Source of the DNA: an uncultured bacterium
GTDB taxonomy: Bacteria > Planctomycetota > Planctomycetia > Pirellulales > UBA1268
NCBI GenBank assembly: GCA_937959175.1
Contig: CALGAS010000530.1
Location: 1-8,119, forward strand
Direction: 5' to 3'
Length of the DNA: 8,119 nucleotides
Positions within the stretch are counted from its first letter, which is position 1; each line of letters starts with the position of its first letter. Shown piece by piece: positions 1 through 5,884 of the stretch. Under the pieces are notes generated by a model that made no database searches, had not been told where the DNA came from, and worked only from the letters and a program-made list of their open reading frames with translations. The position numbers were made by a program, and so were the translations under genes.

Positions 1-1
1 C

Positions 2-298
2 TACAAGACGATGGTCGGCCCCAACGGCTTCCGGCTCTCCGGCGGCCAGCGGCAGCGGATCGCCCTGGCCCGGGCCTTCCTCCGGGATGCCGAGATCCTC
101 GTGCTCGACGAGGCGACCAGCCAGATCGACGTCGAGAGCGAGCGGCTGATTCACGAGGCCCTCTCGCAGTACGTCGCGAATCGGACGGTGCTGATGATCA
201 CCCACCGTGCCAGCACGCTGGCCCTCGCGGACGCGATCGTGGAGGTCGATCACGGCCGGGCGGTCAAGCGGCCGGCCAAGCAGCCCCAGGCCGCCTGA
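2..298 (+). CDS. ABC transporter ATP-binding subunit, C-terminal fragment (5' end outside window)
   Basis: This is the last 98 residues of an ATP-binding cassette; the frame is open from base 2 and stops with TGA at 296-298. In order it shows the ABC signature LSGGQRQRIALARA (about residues 13-26 of the fragment), the Walker B segment ILVLDEATSQID with catalytic Glu and D-loop, and the H-loop histidine in MITHR. The exact signature and the DEATS/D-loop wording are typical of type I exporters of the MsbA/LmrA kind, where the nucleotide-binding domain follows six membrane helices in one chain; that half would lie left of the window. The substrate cannot be told from this part. After the H-loop there is the usual short tail, ending in a Lys/Pro/Gln-rich stretch. 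An internal ATG at base 11 is not a real start, because the conserved domain continues upstream of it. A stand-alone ATPase subunit is less likely but not excluded. Confidence 0.93.
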   Translation, partial: YKTMVGPNGFRLSGGQRQRIALARAFLRDAEILVLDEATSQIDVESERLIHEALSQYVANRTVLMITHRASTLALADAIVEVDHGRAVKRPAKQPQAA

Positions 299-331
299 CG
301 GCCGTGGGCCGGCCGGGGTAGGATCGACGGC

Positions 332-700
332 ATGGCCACAAGAATCGTCTGCACCTGCGGATTCGAGGGGGACGGCATCGAAACCAGCGAGGGGCTGATC
401 TGCCCGGCGTGCTATGAGTCGGCGACGGAGGTGCGGCGGTGGCAGATTGCCTGTCCGACCGGCCACGTGCACAAGGTGCGGGAAAACTGGCTCGGCCGGC
501 AGATGATCTGCCCGAAGTGCAATGAGCCATTCGTGCCCGACGTGGCCGATAGTCTCGAGCGGCGACGGGAGCGGGAGGAGCGGCAGGAACGGGAAGACGC
601 CAAACTGGCCAAGAAGTGGCTGGCCATCTCGATCGCTGCGGCGGTGTTGTTCGTGCTGCTGCTGATCGGGCTGACCGTGATGAGCGGCCTGGGTCGCTGA
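332..700 (+). CDS. Small two-zinc-ribbon protein with C-terminal membrane helix, function unknown
   Basis: This is a 122-residue protein of no function I recognise. The N-terminal part carries two Cys clusters: C7-x-C9 with C24-x-x-C27, and C41 (with H45 and H47 nearby) with C60-x-x-C63. They look like two zinc ribbons, the second of the CPxGH...CPxC type common in planctomycete proteins. Residues 73-95 are a highly charged Arg/Glu/Lys stretch likely to be helical or coiled coil, followed by one hydrophobic helix at about 96-118 and only a few residues after it. There is no signal peptide, so I infer a tail-anchored protein with its zinc domains in the cytoplasm. The start ATG has AGGA at 320-323, 8 nt upstream. 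It lies 33 bp after the ABC gene, so the two may be co-transcribed, but TAGGAT at 319-324 could also be a -10 box for a nearly leaderless message. It converges with rhaB, 32 bp away. Confidence 0.8.
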   Translation: MATRIVCTCGFEGDGIETSEGLICPACYESATEVRRWQIACPTGHVHKVRENWLGRQMICPKCNEPFVPDVADSLERRREREERQEREDAKLAKKWLAISIAAAVLFVLLLIGLTVMSGLGR

Positions 701-732
701 CGCCCCGCCTCACGTCACCTGGCCCGGTTCAC

Positions 733-2202
733 TCAGCCAAGCCGCTCGTGCCAGCGGGCGGCATCGCGGGGCTCGTAGCGGACTGGCTCGAAGGTCTGGC
801 GGACAACCTGCCGCAGGGCTCGCAGATCGGTCTGCCCCTCGACGGCAAGGAGTTGGACGAGCAGATTGCCGATGGCCGTGGCTTCGACGGGGCCGGCCAC
901 CACGGGGCGATCGGTGGCGTCGGCAACCATCTGGCAGAGCAGCCGGTTTTGAACACCGCCGCCGACAACGTGGACCCGGCTCACCCTCCGGCCCAGGAGT
1001 GCGTCGAGTTCGGCAAGCGTTCGGCGGATGCCGCCGGCGACGCTTTCCAGCGCCGCCCGCACCACCGCGGCGGTCGATTCGGGTTCCGGCTGGCCGCTCG
1101 CGCGGGCGAGGGCCCGGATGGCCGCCGGCATGTCGGGCGGGGCGACGAGGGACGGGTCGTCGGGATCGATCACGGTCACCAGCGGCGGGGCCTCGGCGGC
1201 GAGGGCCGTCAGCTGGTCCCAGGACCACTCCTGTCCGGCTCGCTGCCAGGCGGCCCGGCATTGCTGCACGAGCCAGAGCCCGCAGACGTTCTTGAGCAGC
1301 CGCGTCGTGCCGTCGACGCCCGCCTCATTGGTGAAGTTGCGTGCGAGGCAGTCGGGCGTGACGAGCGGCCTGTCCAGTTCGGCCCCCACCAGGGCCCAGG
1401 TGCCGAGGCTCACGTAACACCAGTCCGGTCGGCTGCTGGGCGGCTCGCCGGCCGGGACCGCCGCCACCGCGCTGGCGGTGTCGTGGGTGCCGGGAAGGAT
1501 GACGCGGGCGGCGGAAAGACCCGTCGCATTGGCCACATCCGGCCGGAGGGGGCCGAGGATGGTGCCCGGCCCGAGGATTGGCCCGAAGATTCGTCGCGGC
1601 AGGCCGAAGCGGTCGAGCATCTCGAAGGCCCAGTCGCCAGTCTGCGGATTGAAGCACTGGGTGGTGCTGGCATTCGTCCGTTCGTTGGTTGCCTCTCCGG
1701 TGAGCAGCCAGTGCATCAGGTCGGGCATCATCAGCATCTGATCGGCGGACGCCAGCAGACTGCTCTCGGAGCGGGCCAGGGCCAGGAGTTGATACAGCGA
1801 GTTGAGCTCCATGAACTGCAGCCCGGTGGCCGCGAAGATCTCGGCACGCGGCACGGATGCTTCGGCAGCGGCCAGCAGCCCGCGGGTGCGGGCGTCGCGG
1901 TAGCAGACCGGATTGGCCAGCAGGCTGCCGTCGGCGGCGAGAAACGAGAAGTCGACGCCCCAGGTATCGACGCCAACGCTGGCGATGGCCGGGCCGTGTC
2001 GTTCGGCGGCGGCCCGGAGGCCTGCGGTCACCTCCGTCCAGAGACGGGGGAGATCCCAGATCAACTGGCCCGCCATCATGACCGGGCCGTTCTCGAACCG
2101 GTGGAGTTCCTCGAGTTCGAGGAGCCGGCCATCAAAACTCCCGGAAACCACGCGGCCCCCGGAGGCTCCCAGATCGACTGCCACCGCCACCGTACGTGCC
2201 AT
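733..2202 (-). CDS. rhaB: L-rhamnulokinase (FGGY carbohydrate kinase)
   Basis: The enzyme phosphorylates L-rhamnulose with ATP to L-rhamnulose 1-phosphate, the second step of L-rhamnose breakdown in the cytoplasm. The 489-residue length matches the family. Visible motifs are the N-terminal nucleotide-binding loop AVDLGASGGRV (8-18), GVDTWGVDF (77-85) of the sugar-binding lobe, GTHDTASA (238-245) whose Asp241 corresponds to the catalytic base, SLGTWALVG (265-273), the RhaB-type stretch NFTNEAGVDGTTRLLKN (289-305), and VVGGGVQNRLL (412-422) followed by AGPVEATAIGN. The NFTNE...G(L/I)W stretch favours rhamnulokinase over xylulokinase or glycerol kinase. The start has GGGAG about 8 nt upstream on the minus strand. 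No isomerase, aldolase or regulator lies in the window, so rhaB stands alone between unrelated genes. Planctomycetes are known to degrade rhamnose and fucose, sometimes with microcompartments; whether this gene feeds such a pathway is inference. Confidence 0.93.
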   Translation of the reverse strand: MARTVAVAVDLGASGGRVVSGSFDGRLLELEELHRFENGPVMMAGQLIWDLPRLWTEVTAGLRAAAERHGPAIASVGVDTWGVDFSFLAADGSLLANPVCYRDARTRGLLAAAEASVPRAEIFAATGLQFMELNSLYQLLALARSESSLLASADQMLMMPDLMHWLLTGEATNERTNASTTQCFNPQTGDWAFEMLDRFGLPRRIFGPILGPGTILGPLRPDVANATGLSAARVILPGTHDTASAVAAVPAGEPPSSRPDWCYVSLGTWALVGAELDRPLVTPDCLARNFTNEAGVDGTTRLLKNVCGLWLVQQCRAAWQRAGQEWSWDQLTALAAEAPPLVTVIDPDDPSLVAPPDMPAAIRALARASGQPEPESTAAVVRAALESVAGGIRRTLAELDALLGRRVSRVHVVGGGVQNRLLCQMVADATDRPVVAGPVEATAIGNLLVQLLAVEGQTDLRALRQVVRQTFEPVRYEPRDAARWHERLG

Positions 2203-2281
2203 GCTTCGTGCTCCCGAGACCGATGGGACAGCTGCCCGATCGCCCGGTGATTGTTCAGTTTTAGGAGGGCTGGAGAAGGCC

Positions 2282-2337
2282 CTGTCGGCTCTCGGCCGAT
2301 TCTGTCGGTTGAGAAAAGGGGGGAAAGATTGAGAAAA
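2282..2337. repeat. 20-bp-periodic short direct repeats in the rhaB-cysH intergenic region
   Basis: CTGTCGG occurs at 2282-2288 and again at 2302-2308, exactly 20 bp apart. TTGAGAAAA occurs at 2309-2317 and 2329-2337, also exactly 20 bp apart. The middle unit, starting at 2302, carries both words, so three adjacent 20-bp units share halves pairwise. The array lies 80-135 bp upstream of the rhaB start. Two helical turns between direct repeats is the spacing expected for regulators that bind same-face half-sites, such as AraC-family proteins; that role is inference. Confidence 0.4.
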
Positions 2338-2367
2338 ACTTCTGGTTGCGGCCCCCGGGCCTGCTGA

Positions 2368-2396
2368 TTGACCAGCGGCGCGGTCGATCCCACAAT
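2368..2396 (+). promoter_or_regulatory. Candidate sigma70-type promoter of cysH
   Basis: TTGACC (2368-2373, 5 of 6 matches to TTGACA) is followed by a 17-bp spacer and CACAAT (2391-2396, 4 of 6 to TATAAT). It would start transcription near 2403 and give a leader of roughly 44 nt before cysH. It sits in the one clearly AT-richer patch of the region, on the correct strand and at an ordinary distance. Confidence 0.5.
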
Positions 2397-2420
2397 GCAG
2401 GTTATTCAGATAAACAATAG

Positions 2421-2439
2421 TTGACCAACTTGGTAAGGA
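2421..2439 (+). promoter_or_regulatory. Possible operator dyad and ribosome binding site of cysH
   Basis: ACCAA-C-TTGGT (2424-2434) is a perfect 5-bp inverted repeat around one base. It falls in the predicted cysH leader and runs directly into the Shine-Dalgarno AAGGA (2435-2439), 7 nt before the ATG at 2447. The seven-base word TTGACCA at 2421-2427 also occurs at 2368-2374 over the proposed -35 box. A repressor bound here could block transcription, and an RNA-level effect on ribosome binding is also possible. The dyad is short and could be chance. Confidence 0.3.
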
Positions 2440-2446
2440 ATGTCCG

Positions 2447-3196
2447 ATGCCAGCAGCGCCTGCCGCCGCGAACTCGAGCGCGGCCGTCCCGAGCGAGCCC
2501 CCGTCTTCGCTGCGGCTCGATCTCGCTCAGGCATGCAGGCGGTTGGAGACGGCTTCGCCGCCGGAGATCATCGCCTGGGCAGTGGAGCGGTTTGGAAGCC
2601 GGCTCACGATGGCGACGGCGTTCGGCCCGGAGGGCTGCCTGATTCTCCACTGGCTCGCAGCCATCGCTCCCCAGACGTACGTCTTCAACCTCGAAACCGG
2701 CTATCAGTTTCCGGAAACCCTTATCCTGCGGGACCGAATTGCGGCACGCTACGGTCTCCAGGTCGCGCTCGAACGGCCCGACACGAGCGTGGCGGAGTAC
2801 GAGCATCAGCATGGCGGACCGCTCTTTCGGACCGCTCCGGACCGCTGCTGCGGCGATCGCAAACTGGCTGTGATCCGCCGCGTGCTCGCCCGGTTTGGGG
2901 CCTGGATGAGCGGGATCCGCCGCGATCAGAGTCCCGACCGGGCGGCAGCTCCGATCGTGGGCTGGGATGCCAAGTTTGGCGTGGTCAAGATCTCGCCGCT
3001 GGCGAACTGGACGAAGGCCCGGGTCTGGGAAACGATCATTCGCGAGGATGTTCCCTACAACCCGCTTCACGACCAGGGTTACGTCAGCATCGGCTGTGCG
3101 CCGTGCACGCGGCCCGTGAACGTCGGTGAGGACGAACGGGCAGGACGCTGGAGCGGCACCGCGAAGACGGAGTGCGGGCTCCACTCGCGGGGCTGA
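2447..3196 (+). CDS. cysH: Assimilatory adenylyl-sulfate (APS) reductase, [4Fe-4S] type
   Basis: The protein belongs to the PAPS/APS reductase family and probably reduces adenosine 5'-phosphosulfate to sulfite and AMP with thioredoxin, in sulfate assimilation towards cysteine. It has 249 residues. Residues 56-68 (ATAFGPEGCLILH) form the nucleotide-binding loop region, ETGYQFPETL (83-92) and SGIRRDQS (155-162) are substrate-binding motifs, and ECGLH (242-246) carries the catalytic Cys243. The cluster ligands Cys134-Cys135 and Cys217-x-x-Cys220 are present. This CC...CxxC set marks the [4Fe-4S] APS-using enzymes, whereas E. coli-type PAPS reductases lack it. The first 20 residues are Ala/Pro/Ser-rich and look disordered. 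The ATG at 2447 has AAGGA 7 nt upstream; an out-of-frame ATG at 2440 is ignored. No other sulfate-assimilation gene is next to it, and it is divergent from rhaB. Confidence 0.92.
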   Translation: MPAAPAAANSSAAVPSEPPSSLRLDLAQACRRLETASPPEIIAWAVERFGSRLTMATAFGPEGCLILHWLAAIAPQTYVFNLETGYQFPETLILRDRIAARYGLQVALERPDTSVAEYEHQHGGPLFRTAPDRCCGDRKLAVIRRVLARFGAWMSGIRRDQSPDRAAAPIVGWDAKFGVVKISPLANWTKARVWETIIREDVPYNPLHDQGYVSIGCAPCTRPVNVGEDERAGRWSGTAKTECGLHSRG

Positions 3197-3199
3197 TCC

Positions 3200-3252
3200 C
3201 GGGGACGGGCTCGGGAGGCCGGCCCCTGGAGTTTGTCCCCGTCCGGCCTCCC
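3200..3252. repeat. Strong inverted repeats just after cysH, possible terminator or pseudoknot
   Basis: GGGAGGCCGG (3213-3222) is perfectly complementary to CCGGCCTCCC (3243-3252), a 10-bp GC stem with a 20-nt loop, starting 16 nt after the cysH stop. A second pair, CGGGGAC (3200-3206) with GTCCCCG (3235-3241), interleaves with it, so the four arms have the order of an H-type pseudoknot or of two competing hairpins. No T-run follows, so a classical intrinsic terminator is not shown. It may stop transcription with other help or protect the 3' end of the cysH message. Confidence 0.45.
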
Positions 3253-3358
3253 TGAATCCGGTGGCCCGGGAAAACCTGTCACCCTCTGGGCAGGCTGCAT
3301 GCCCGCCCCCCGGCGGCGGCCCAAAAAATCGCCCCCGGCGGGAGGCCAGGGGCCCGCC

Positions 3359-3386
3359 TTGCTAAAGCGGCGGGGCATGGCAAAAT
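3359..3386 (+). promoter_or_regulatory. Candidate promoter for the rplY-pth cluster
   Basis: TTGCTA (3359-3364, 4 of 6 to TTGACA), a 16-bp spacer and CAAAAT (3381-3386, 4 of 6 to TATAAT) lie in an otherwise very GC-rich region, with a predicted start near 3393 and a leader of about 74 nt before the rplY ATG. The match is moderate. Its support comes from strand, position upstream of the six-gene cluster and the local rise in A+T. Confidence 0.3.
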
Positions 3387-3466
3387 CAGGGATTCCCGTG
3401 ACCGCGTGCGGCCGCTGCGGCTGCCCCGCGGGTTTTCCGACCCCCGACCACTCCGACACGACACGC

Positions 3467-4105
3467 ATGAACGATCCGCTTGAAGTCACGCTCCGCTCCA
3501 CCACCGGCTCCAGGGAGGCCCGTCGGCTGCGGCGATCCGGTCACGTGCCTGCGATTCTCTACGGCCATGGCGAAGAGTGCGTCGGTCTCTCCGCCAAGCG
3601 GGAAGATGTGGAGGCGGCGATTCGCCACGGCAGTCGGATCGTGGAACTCAAGGGTGCGGTCGCGACCGGGGCTCTGATCCGTGAGCTTCAGTGGGATACC
3701 TTCGGCGTCGAGCCGCTGCATATCGATTTTGTGCGCGTCAGCGCGACGGAGCGGGTGACGGTCAAGGTTCCGGTGGAACTCAAGGGCGACTGCCCCGGTC
3801 AGCGGGCCGGCGGCATCATCAATATTCTCGTCCATGAGATTGAGTTGGCGTGCAAGGCCGACCACGTTCCGGAACGGGTCTTCGCCCCGGTGAGCCAACT
3901 CGAGGTGGGGCACGTGCTCAAGGTCGCCGATCTTGAACTGCCCGAAGGCACATCTGCGGTGCCCGATTCCGAGGAGACCGTCGTCTCCTGCACGATGCCC
4001 GGTCGCAAGGCGGCCGCCGAGACCGAAGAGGCCTCCGCTGAGCCGGAAGTGATTGCCCGTGGCGGTGAAGAAGCGGCAGGAGCGGCGGAAGCCGGTGACG
4101 AGTGA
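3467..4105 (+). CDS. rplY: Large ribosomal subunit protein bL25, long CTC form
   Basis: This 5S rRNA-binding protein of the large subunit is in its two-domain CTC/TL5 form, 212 residues. Residues 1-90 are the L25 domain: VTLRSTTGSREARRLRRSGHVPAILYG (7-33) is the classical N-terminal stretch, and LHIDFVRV (84-91) closes the domain. Residues 95-180 form the C-terminal beta domain. After 181 there is an Ala/Glu-rich acidic tail, common in long forms. The ATG at 3467 is chosen because the family alignment begins there; the frame stays open back to 3233 but that part is not L25-like. No clear Shine-Dalgarno precedes the start, so initiation may rely on a weakly structured or otherwise non-canonical leader. 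The gene comes 60 bp before the pth start, the arrangement seen in many bacteria where L25 and Pth are co-expressed. Confidence 0.93.
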   Translation: MNDPLEVTLRSTTGSREARRLRRSGHVPAILYGHGEECVGLSAKREDVEAAIRHGSRIVELKGAVATGALIRELQWDTFGVEPLHIDFVRVSATERVTVKVPVELKGDCPGQRAGGIINILVHEIELACKADHVPERVFAPVSQLEVGHVLKVADLELPEGTSAVPDSEETVVSCTMPGRKAAAETEEASAEPEVIARGGEEAAGAAEAGDE

Positions 4106-4165
4106 GCAGGGTTGGCTGGTCGGGAGCAGGCCGGCTCCCCTTGGGAACCGGATGGCGGGTGCCTG

Positions 4166-4723
4166 GTGAAACTGCTCGTCGGTCTCGGCAATCCCGGCCC
4201 TGCGTACCAGGGAACCCGTCACAACGTCGGCTTCGAGGTTCTCGAAGTGATCGCACGGCGGTGTGGCTCGCCGGCCAGGCGGGCTCGCTTTCAGGGGGAG
4301 GCCGCGCAGGTGAGCATTCGTGGGCATTCGGTGCTACTCCTCTGGCCCCTGACATGGATGAATCTCAGCGGGTCTGCCGTGTTGGCAGCCCGCGACTTCT
4401 ACAAAATCGCCGATACCGACATCCTCGTGGTTTGCGACGATTTTCAGCTTCCTGTCGACACGATTCGGCTCCGGCCGGGCGGGTCTGGTGGCGGTCAGAA
4501 CGGGCTGGCCAACGTGCTGGCTCGCCTGGGTGTCACCGCGATTCCCCGGCTGCGGCTGGGGATTGGGCCGGTGCCGGCGGGCTGGAAGACGGTCGATTTT
4601 GTTCTGGGCCGCTTTCCGAAGGCCGATCACGAGCAGGTTGCGGTGATGCTGGAGCGAGCCGCCGATGCCGCCGAGGAGTGGGTGGCCCGGGGCATTCAGG
4701 CCGCGATGAACCGCTACAACTGA
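4166..4723 (+). CDS. pth: Peptidyl-tRNA hydrolase
   Basis: The enzyme cleaves the ester bond of peptidyl-tRNAs released from stalled ribosomes so that the tRNA can be reused. With the GTG start at 4166 it has 185 residues and opens KLLVGLGNPG as the family does. A longer reading from TTG at 4112 adds 18 residues with no family counterpart. Expected active-site residues are visible: Asn9 (GLGNPG), His19 (TRHNVGF), Asn66 (WMNLSG), Asp91-Asp92 (VCDDFQLP) and Asn112. The usual GGHNG motif reads GGGQNG, so the histidine matching E. coli His113 is Gln111 here. The rest, including PRLRLGIGPVP and VDFVLGRFP, is intact, so I expect an active enzyme. No strong ribosome binding site is seen, which may mean coupling to rplY translation. 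Confidence 0.93.
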   Translation: MKLLVGLGNPGPAYQGTRHNVGFEVLEVIARRCGSPARRARFQGEAAQVSIRGHSVLLLWPLTWMNLSGSAVLAARDFYKIADTDILVVCDDFQLPVDTIRLRPGGSGGGQNGLANVLARLGVTAIPRLRLGIGPVPAGWKTVDFVLGRFPKADHEQVAVMLERAADAAEEWVARGIQAAMNRYN

Positions 4724-4813
4724 CGGCCGGCCGGTACGACCCGCCCTCCGTCGTCCCCGATCACGAGAGCCAGATACGAGATTCCCCCGCGAGTTTTCAG
4801 GAGTAGCAGAACG

Positions 4814-5200
4814 ATGGTTGTTTATGAAGGCATGTTCATCCTCGACGCCGGCAAGTACGGCCGCGATCCGGGGGGCGTCACGCAGCAGGTTTCCGATCTG
4901 ATCACCGGCAACGGCGGCACCCTGTTGGCCGCCCGGCTCTGGGACGAGCGAAAGCTCGCCTATCCGATCAACGGTCAGAAGAAGGGCGTCTACTGGCTGA
5001 CCTACTTCAATATGCCGGCCGACGGGCTGGTGACGCTTGAGCGGCAGTGTGAAATCAGCGACGAGATCCTGCGGAAACTCGTGCTCCGAGTCGACGACCG
5101 GATCGCTGACGCGCTGGTGCAGCATGCGTTATCGTCCGGGGAAGCTGTCAAAAAAGCCGCCACCCCGGCCGCTGCCTCCGCCGCCCCGGCGAGCGGCTGA
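4814..5200 (+). CDS. rpsF: Small ribosomal subunit protein bS6
   Basis: bS6 binds 16S rRNA in the platform of the small subunit together with bS18. The 128-residue product opens VVYEGMFIL as expected, continues with LAARLWDERKLAYPINGQKKGVYW segments typical of S6 (about 38-61), and contains the usual helix ISDEILRKLVLRVDD (75-89). After about residue 108 comes an Ala/Pro-rich low-complexity tail of 20 residues, a common extension in S6. AGGAG (4799-4803) lies 10 nt upstream of the ATG. It follows pth by 90 bp and precedes ssb by 163 bp. In many bacteria rpsF, ssb, rpsR and rplI form one operon, sometimes with an S6:S18-binding leader; I could not confirm such a leader here. Confidence 0.94.
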   Translation: MVVYEGMFILDAGKYGRDPGGVTQQVSDLITGNGGTLLAARLWDERKLAYPINGQKKGVYWLTYFNMPADGLVTLERQCEISDEILRKLVLRVDDRIADALVQHALSSGEAVKKAATPAAASAAPASG

Positions 5201-5208
5201 AGCCCCCC

Positions 5209-5237
5209 TTGCAGGGAATCCGAGCCGCTGCTATTCT
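5209..5237 (+). promoter_or_regulatory. Weak candidate promoter upstream of ssb
   Basis: TTGCAG (5209-5214), a 17-bp spacer and TATTCT (5232-5237) lie in the 163-bp gap after rpsF. The -35 matches only 3 of 6 and the -10 4 of 6, so this is weak. The gap is long for an operon and lies before a gene needed in variable amounts, which makes an internal promoter plausible. Confidence 0.25.
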
Positions 5238-5363
5238 CGTTCGCTGTTGTACAGGTGTTCACATTCCGGGCCGATTGGTTGACGTCCTGACGGGCCGACT
5301 GGCTGCGACAGGCAGAGTCACTCAGTTCGGCGTTAAAGCAGTCGAGACAAGGAGGAGAGAAGC

Positions 5364-5831
5364 ATGGCGAGCTACAACCGCGTGGTGCTGGTCGGCAACG
5401 TGACTCGTGATCCCGAGTTGCGGTATATCTCGTCGGGTACGGCCGTGACCGACATCGGGCTGGCCGTCAACGATCGCCGCAAGACGGCGTCTGGCGAGTG
5501 GGTCGAGGAGACGACCTTCGTCGACGTCACCCTCTGGGGCCGGCAGGCCGAGGTGGCCGGCGAGTATGTGACCAAGGGATCGCCACTCCTGATTGAGGGC
5601 CGGCTCAAGCTCGATACCTGGGAGAAGGACGGCAAGAAGAACTCGAAACTCCGGGTCGTTGGCGAGCGGATGCAACTGCTCGGATCCCGGGGCGACGGGG
5701 CTCGGGGGGGCCGCAGCCGGCCCGCCGCTGCTCAGGCGTCTGGCGGGGGGCAGGAATATGCGGCAGCCTCGGGGTATGATGGCGGCTCGGACGCCCCGGC
5801 CGGCGGCAACGACGACGACATCCCGTTCTGA
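5364..5831 (+). CDS. ssb: Single-stranded DNA-binding protein
   Basis: SSB coats single-stranded DNA during replication, repair and recombination and recruits partners through its C-terminal tip. The 155-residue product has the OB fold in residues 1-108 (YNRVVLVGNVTRDPELRY at 4-21, FVDVTLWGRQAE at 52-63, LLIEGRLKLDTWEKDG at 75-90), with aromatic DNA-contact positions such as Trp46, Phe52, Trp58 and Trp86. A Gly/Ala/Arg-rich flexible linker (109-148) follows, then the acidic tip ending DDDIPF. The ribosome binding site AAGGAGG (5349-5355), 8 nt before the ATG, is the strongest in the window and suggests high translation. It stands between rpsF and rplI, its usual place in bacteria. G7 and G6 runs in the linker (5704-5710 and 5745-5750) are the only error-prone tracts; the frame is intact. 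Confidence 0.96.
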   Translation: MASYNRVVLVGNVTRDPELRYISSGTAVTDIGLAVNDRRKTASGEWVEETTFVDVTLWGRQAEVAGEYVTKGSPLLIEGRLKLDTWEKDGKKNSKLRVVGERMQLLGSRGDGARGGRSRPAAAQASGGGQEYAAASGYDGGSDAPAGGNDDDIPF

Positions 5832-5884
5832 GCAGCCGACGACAGGCCACACCTTTCTGACAACCAATCGCATCGGAGCGTTTC

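Larger units (their letters stand above)
3197..3466. other. 270-bp intergenic region between cysH and rplY
   Basis: I see no convincing gene here. The left part holds the inverted repeats at 3200-3252. The middle (3301-3358) is extremely GC-rich with short overlapping self-complementary words, for example GGCGGG 3337-3342 with CCCGCC 3353-3358, and an isolated A6 run at 3323-3328. The right part holds the candidate promoter at 3359-3386. The rplY reading frame is open back to 3233 without a stop, but that stretch does not resemble L25 and is best read as leader. Confidence 0.6.

Noticed and set aside
701..732. Shared terminator between the convergent zinc-ribbon gene and rhaB
   Set aside because: The 32-bp gap has no inverted repeat of useful length and no T-run.
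616..2250. 544-residue open frame on the plus strand opposite rhaB
   Set aside because: Its protein is low-complexity (Gly, Arg, Ala, Asp rich) with no recognisable domain, and it lies fully over the well-supported rhaB. Strong third-position GC bias of a minus-strand gene opens such antisense frames.
2402..3184. 260-residue minus-strand frame opposite cysH
   Set aside because: It overlaps a gene with all APS-reductase motifs and has no recognisable features of its own.
3302..3358. Possible minus-strand intrinsic terminator: GC stem followed on that strand by T6 (3323-3328 complement)
   Set aside because: The best stem (3337-3342 with 3353-3358) has a 10-nt loop and lies 8 nt from the T-run, and no minus-strand gene ends here.
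3233..3466. Upstream extension of the rplY frame, including an ATG at 3377 and a CxxCxC-like stretch
   Set aside because: The family match begins exactly at the ATG at 3467. The upstream part is Pro/Gly/Arg-rich, unlike L25, and overlaps the candidate promoter.
4112..4165. TTG start giving Pth 18 extra N-terminal residues
   Set aside because: Pth proteins begin at the KLLVGLGNPG stretch, and the GTG at 4166 places the start exactly there.
4724..4813. S6:S18-binding leader before rpsF
   Set aside because: There is a 10-bp palindrome CGGCCGGCCG at 4724-4733 and a weak GACGG/CCGTC pair, but I could not build the known motif by eye. A covariance search would be needed.
5704..5750. Phase-variable G tracts (G7 and G6) in ssb
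   Set aside because: They lie in a GC-rich glycine-coding linker of an essential gene, so switching is unlikely and composition explains them.
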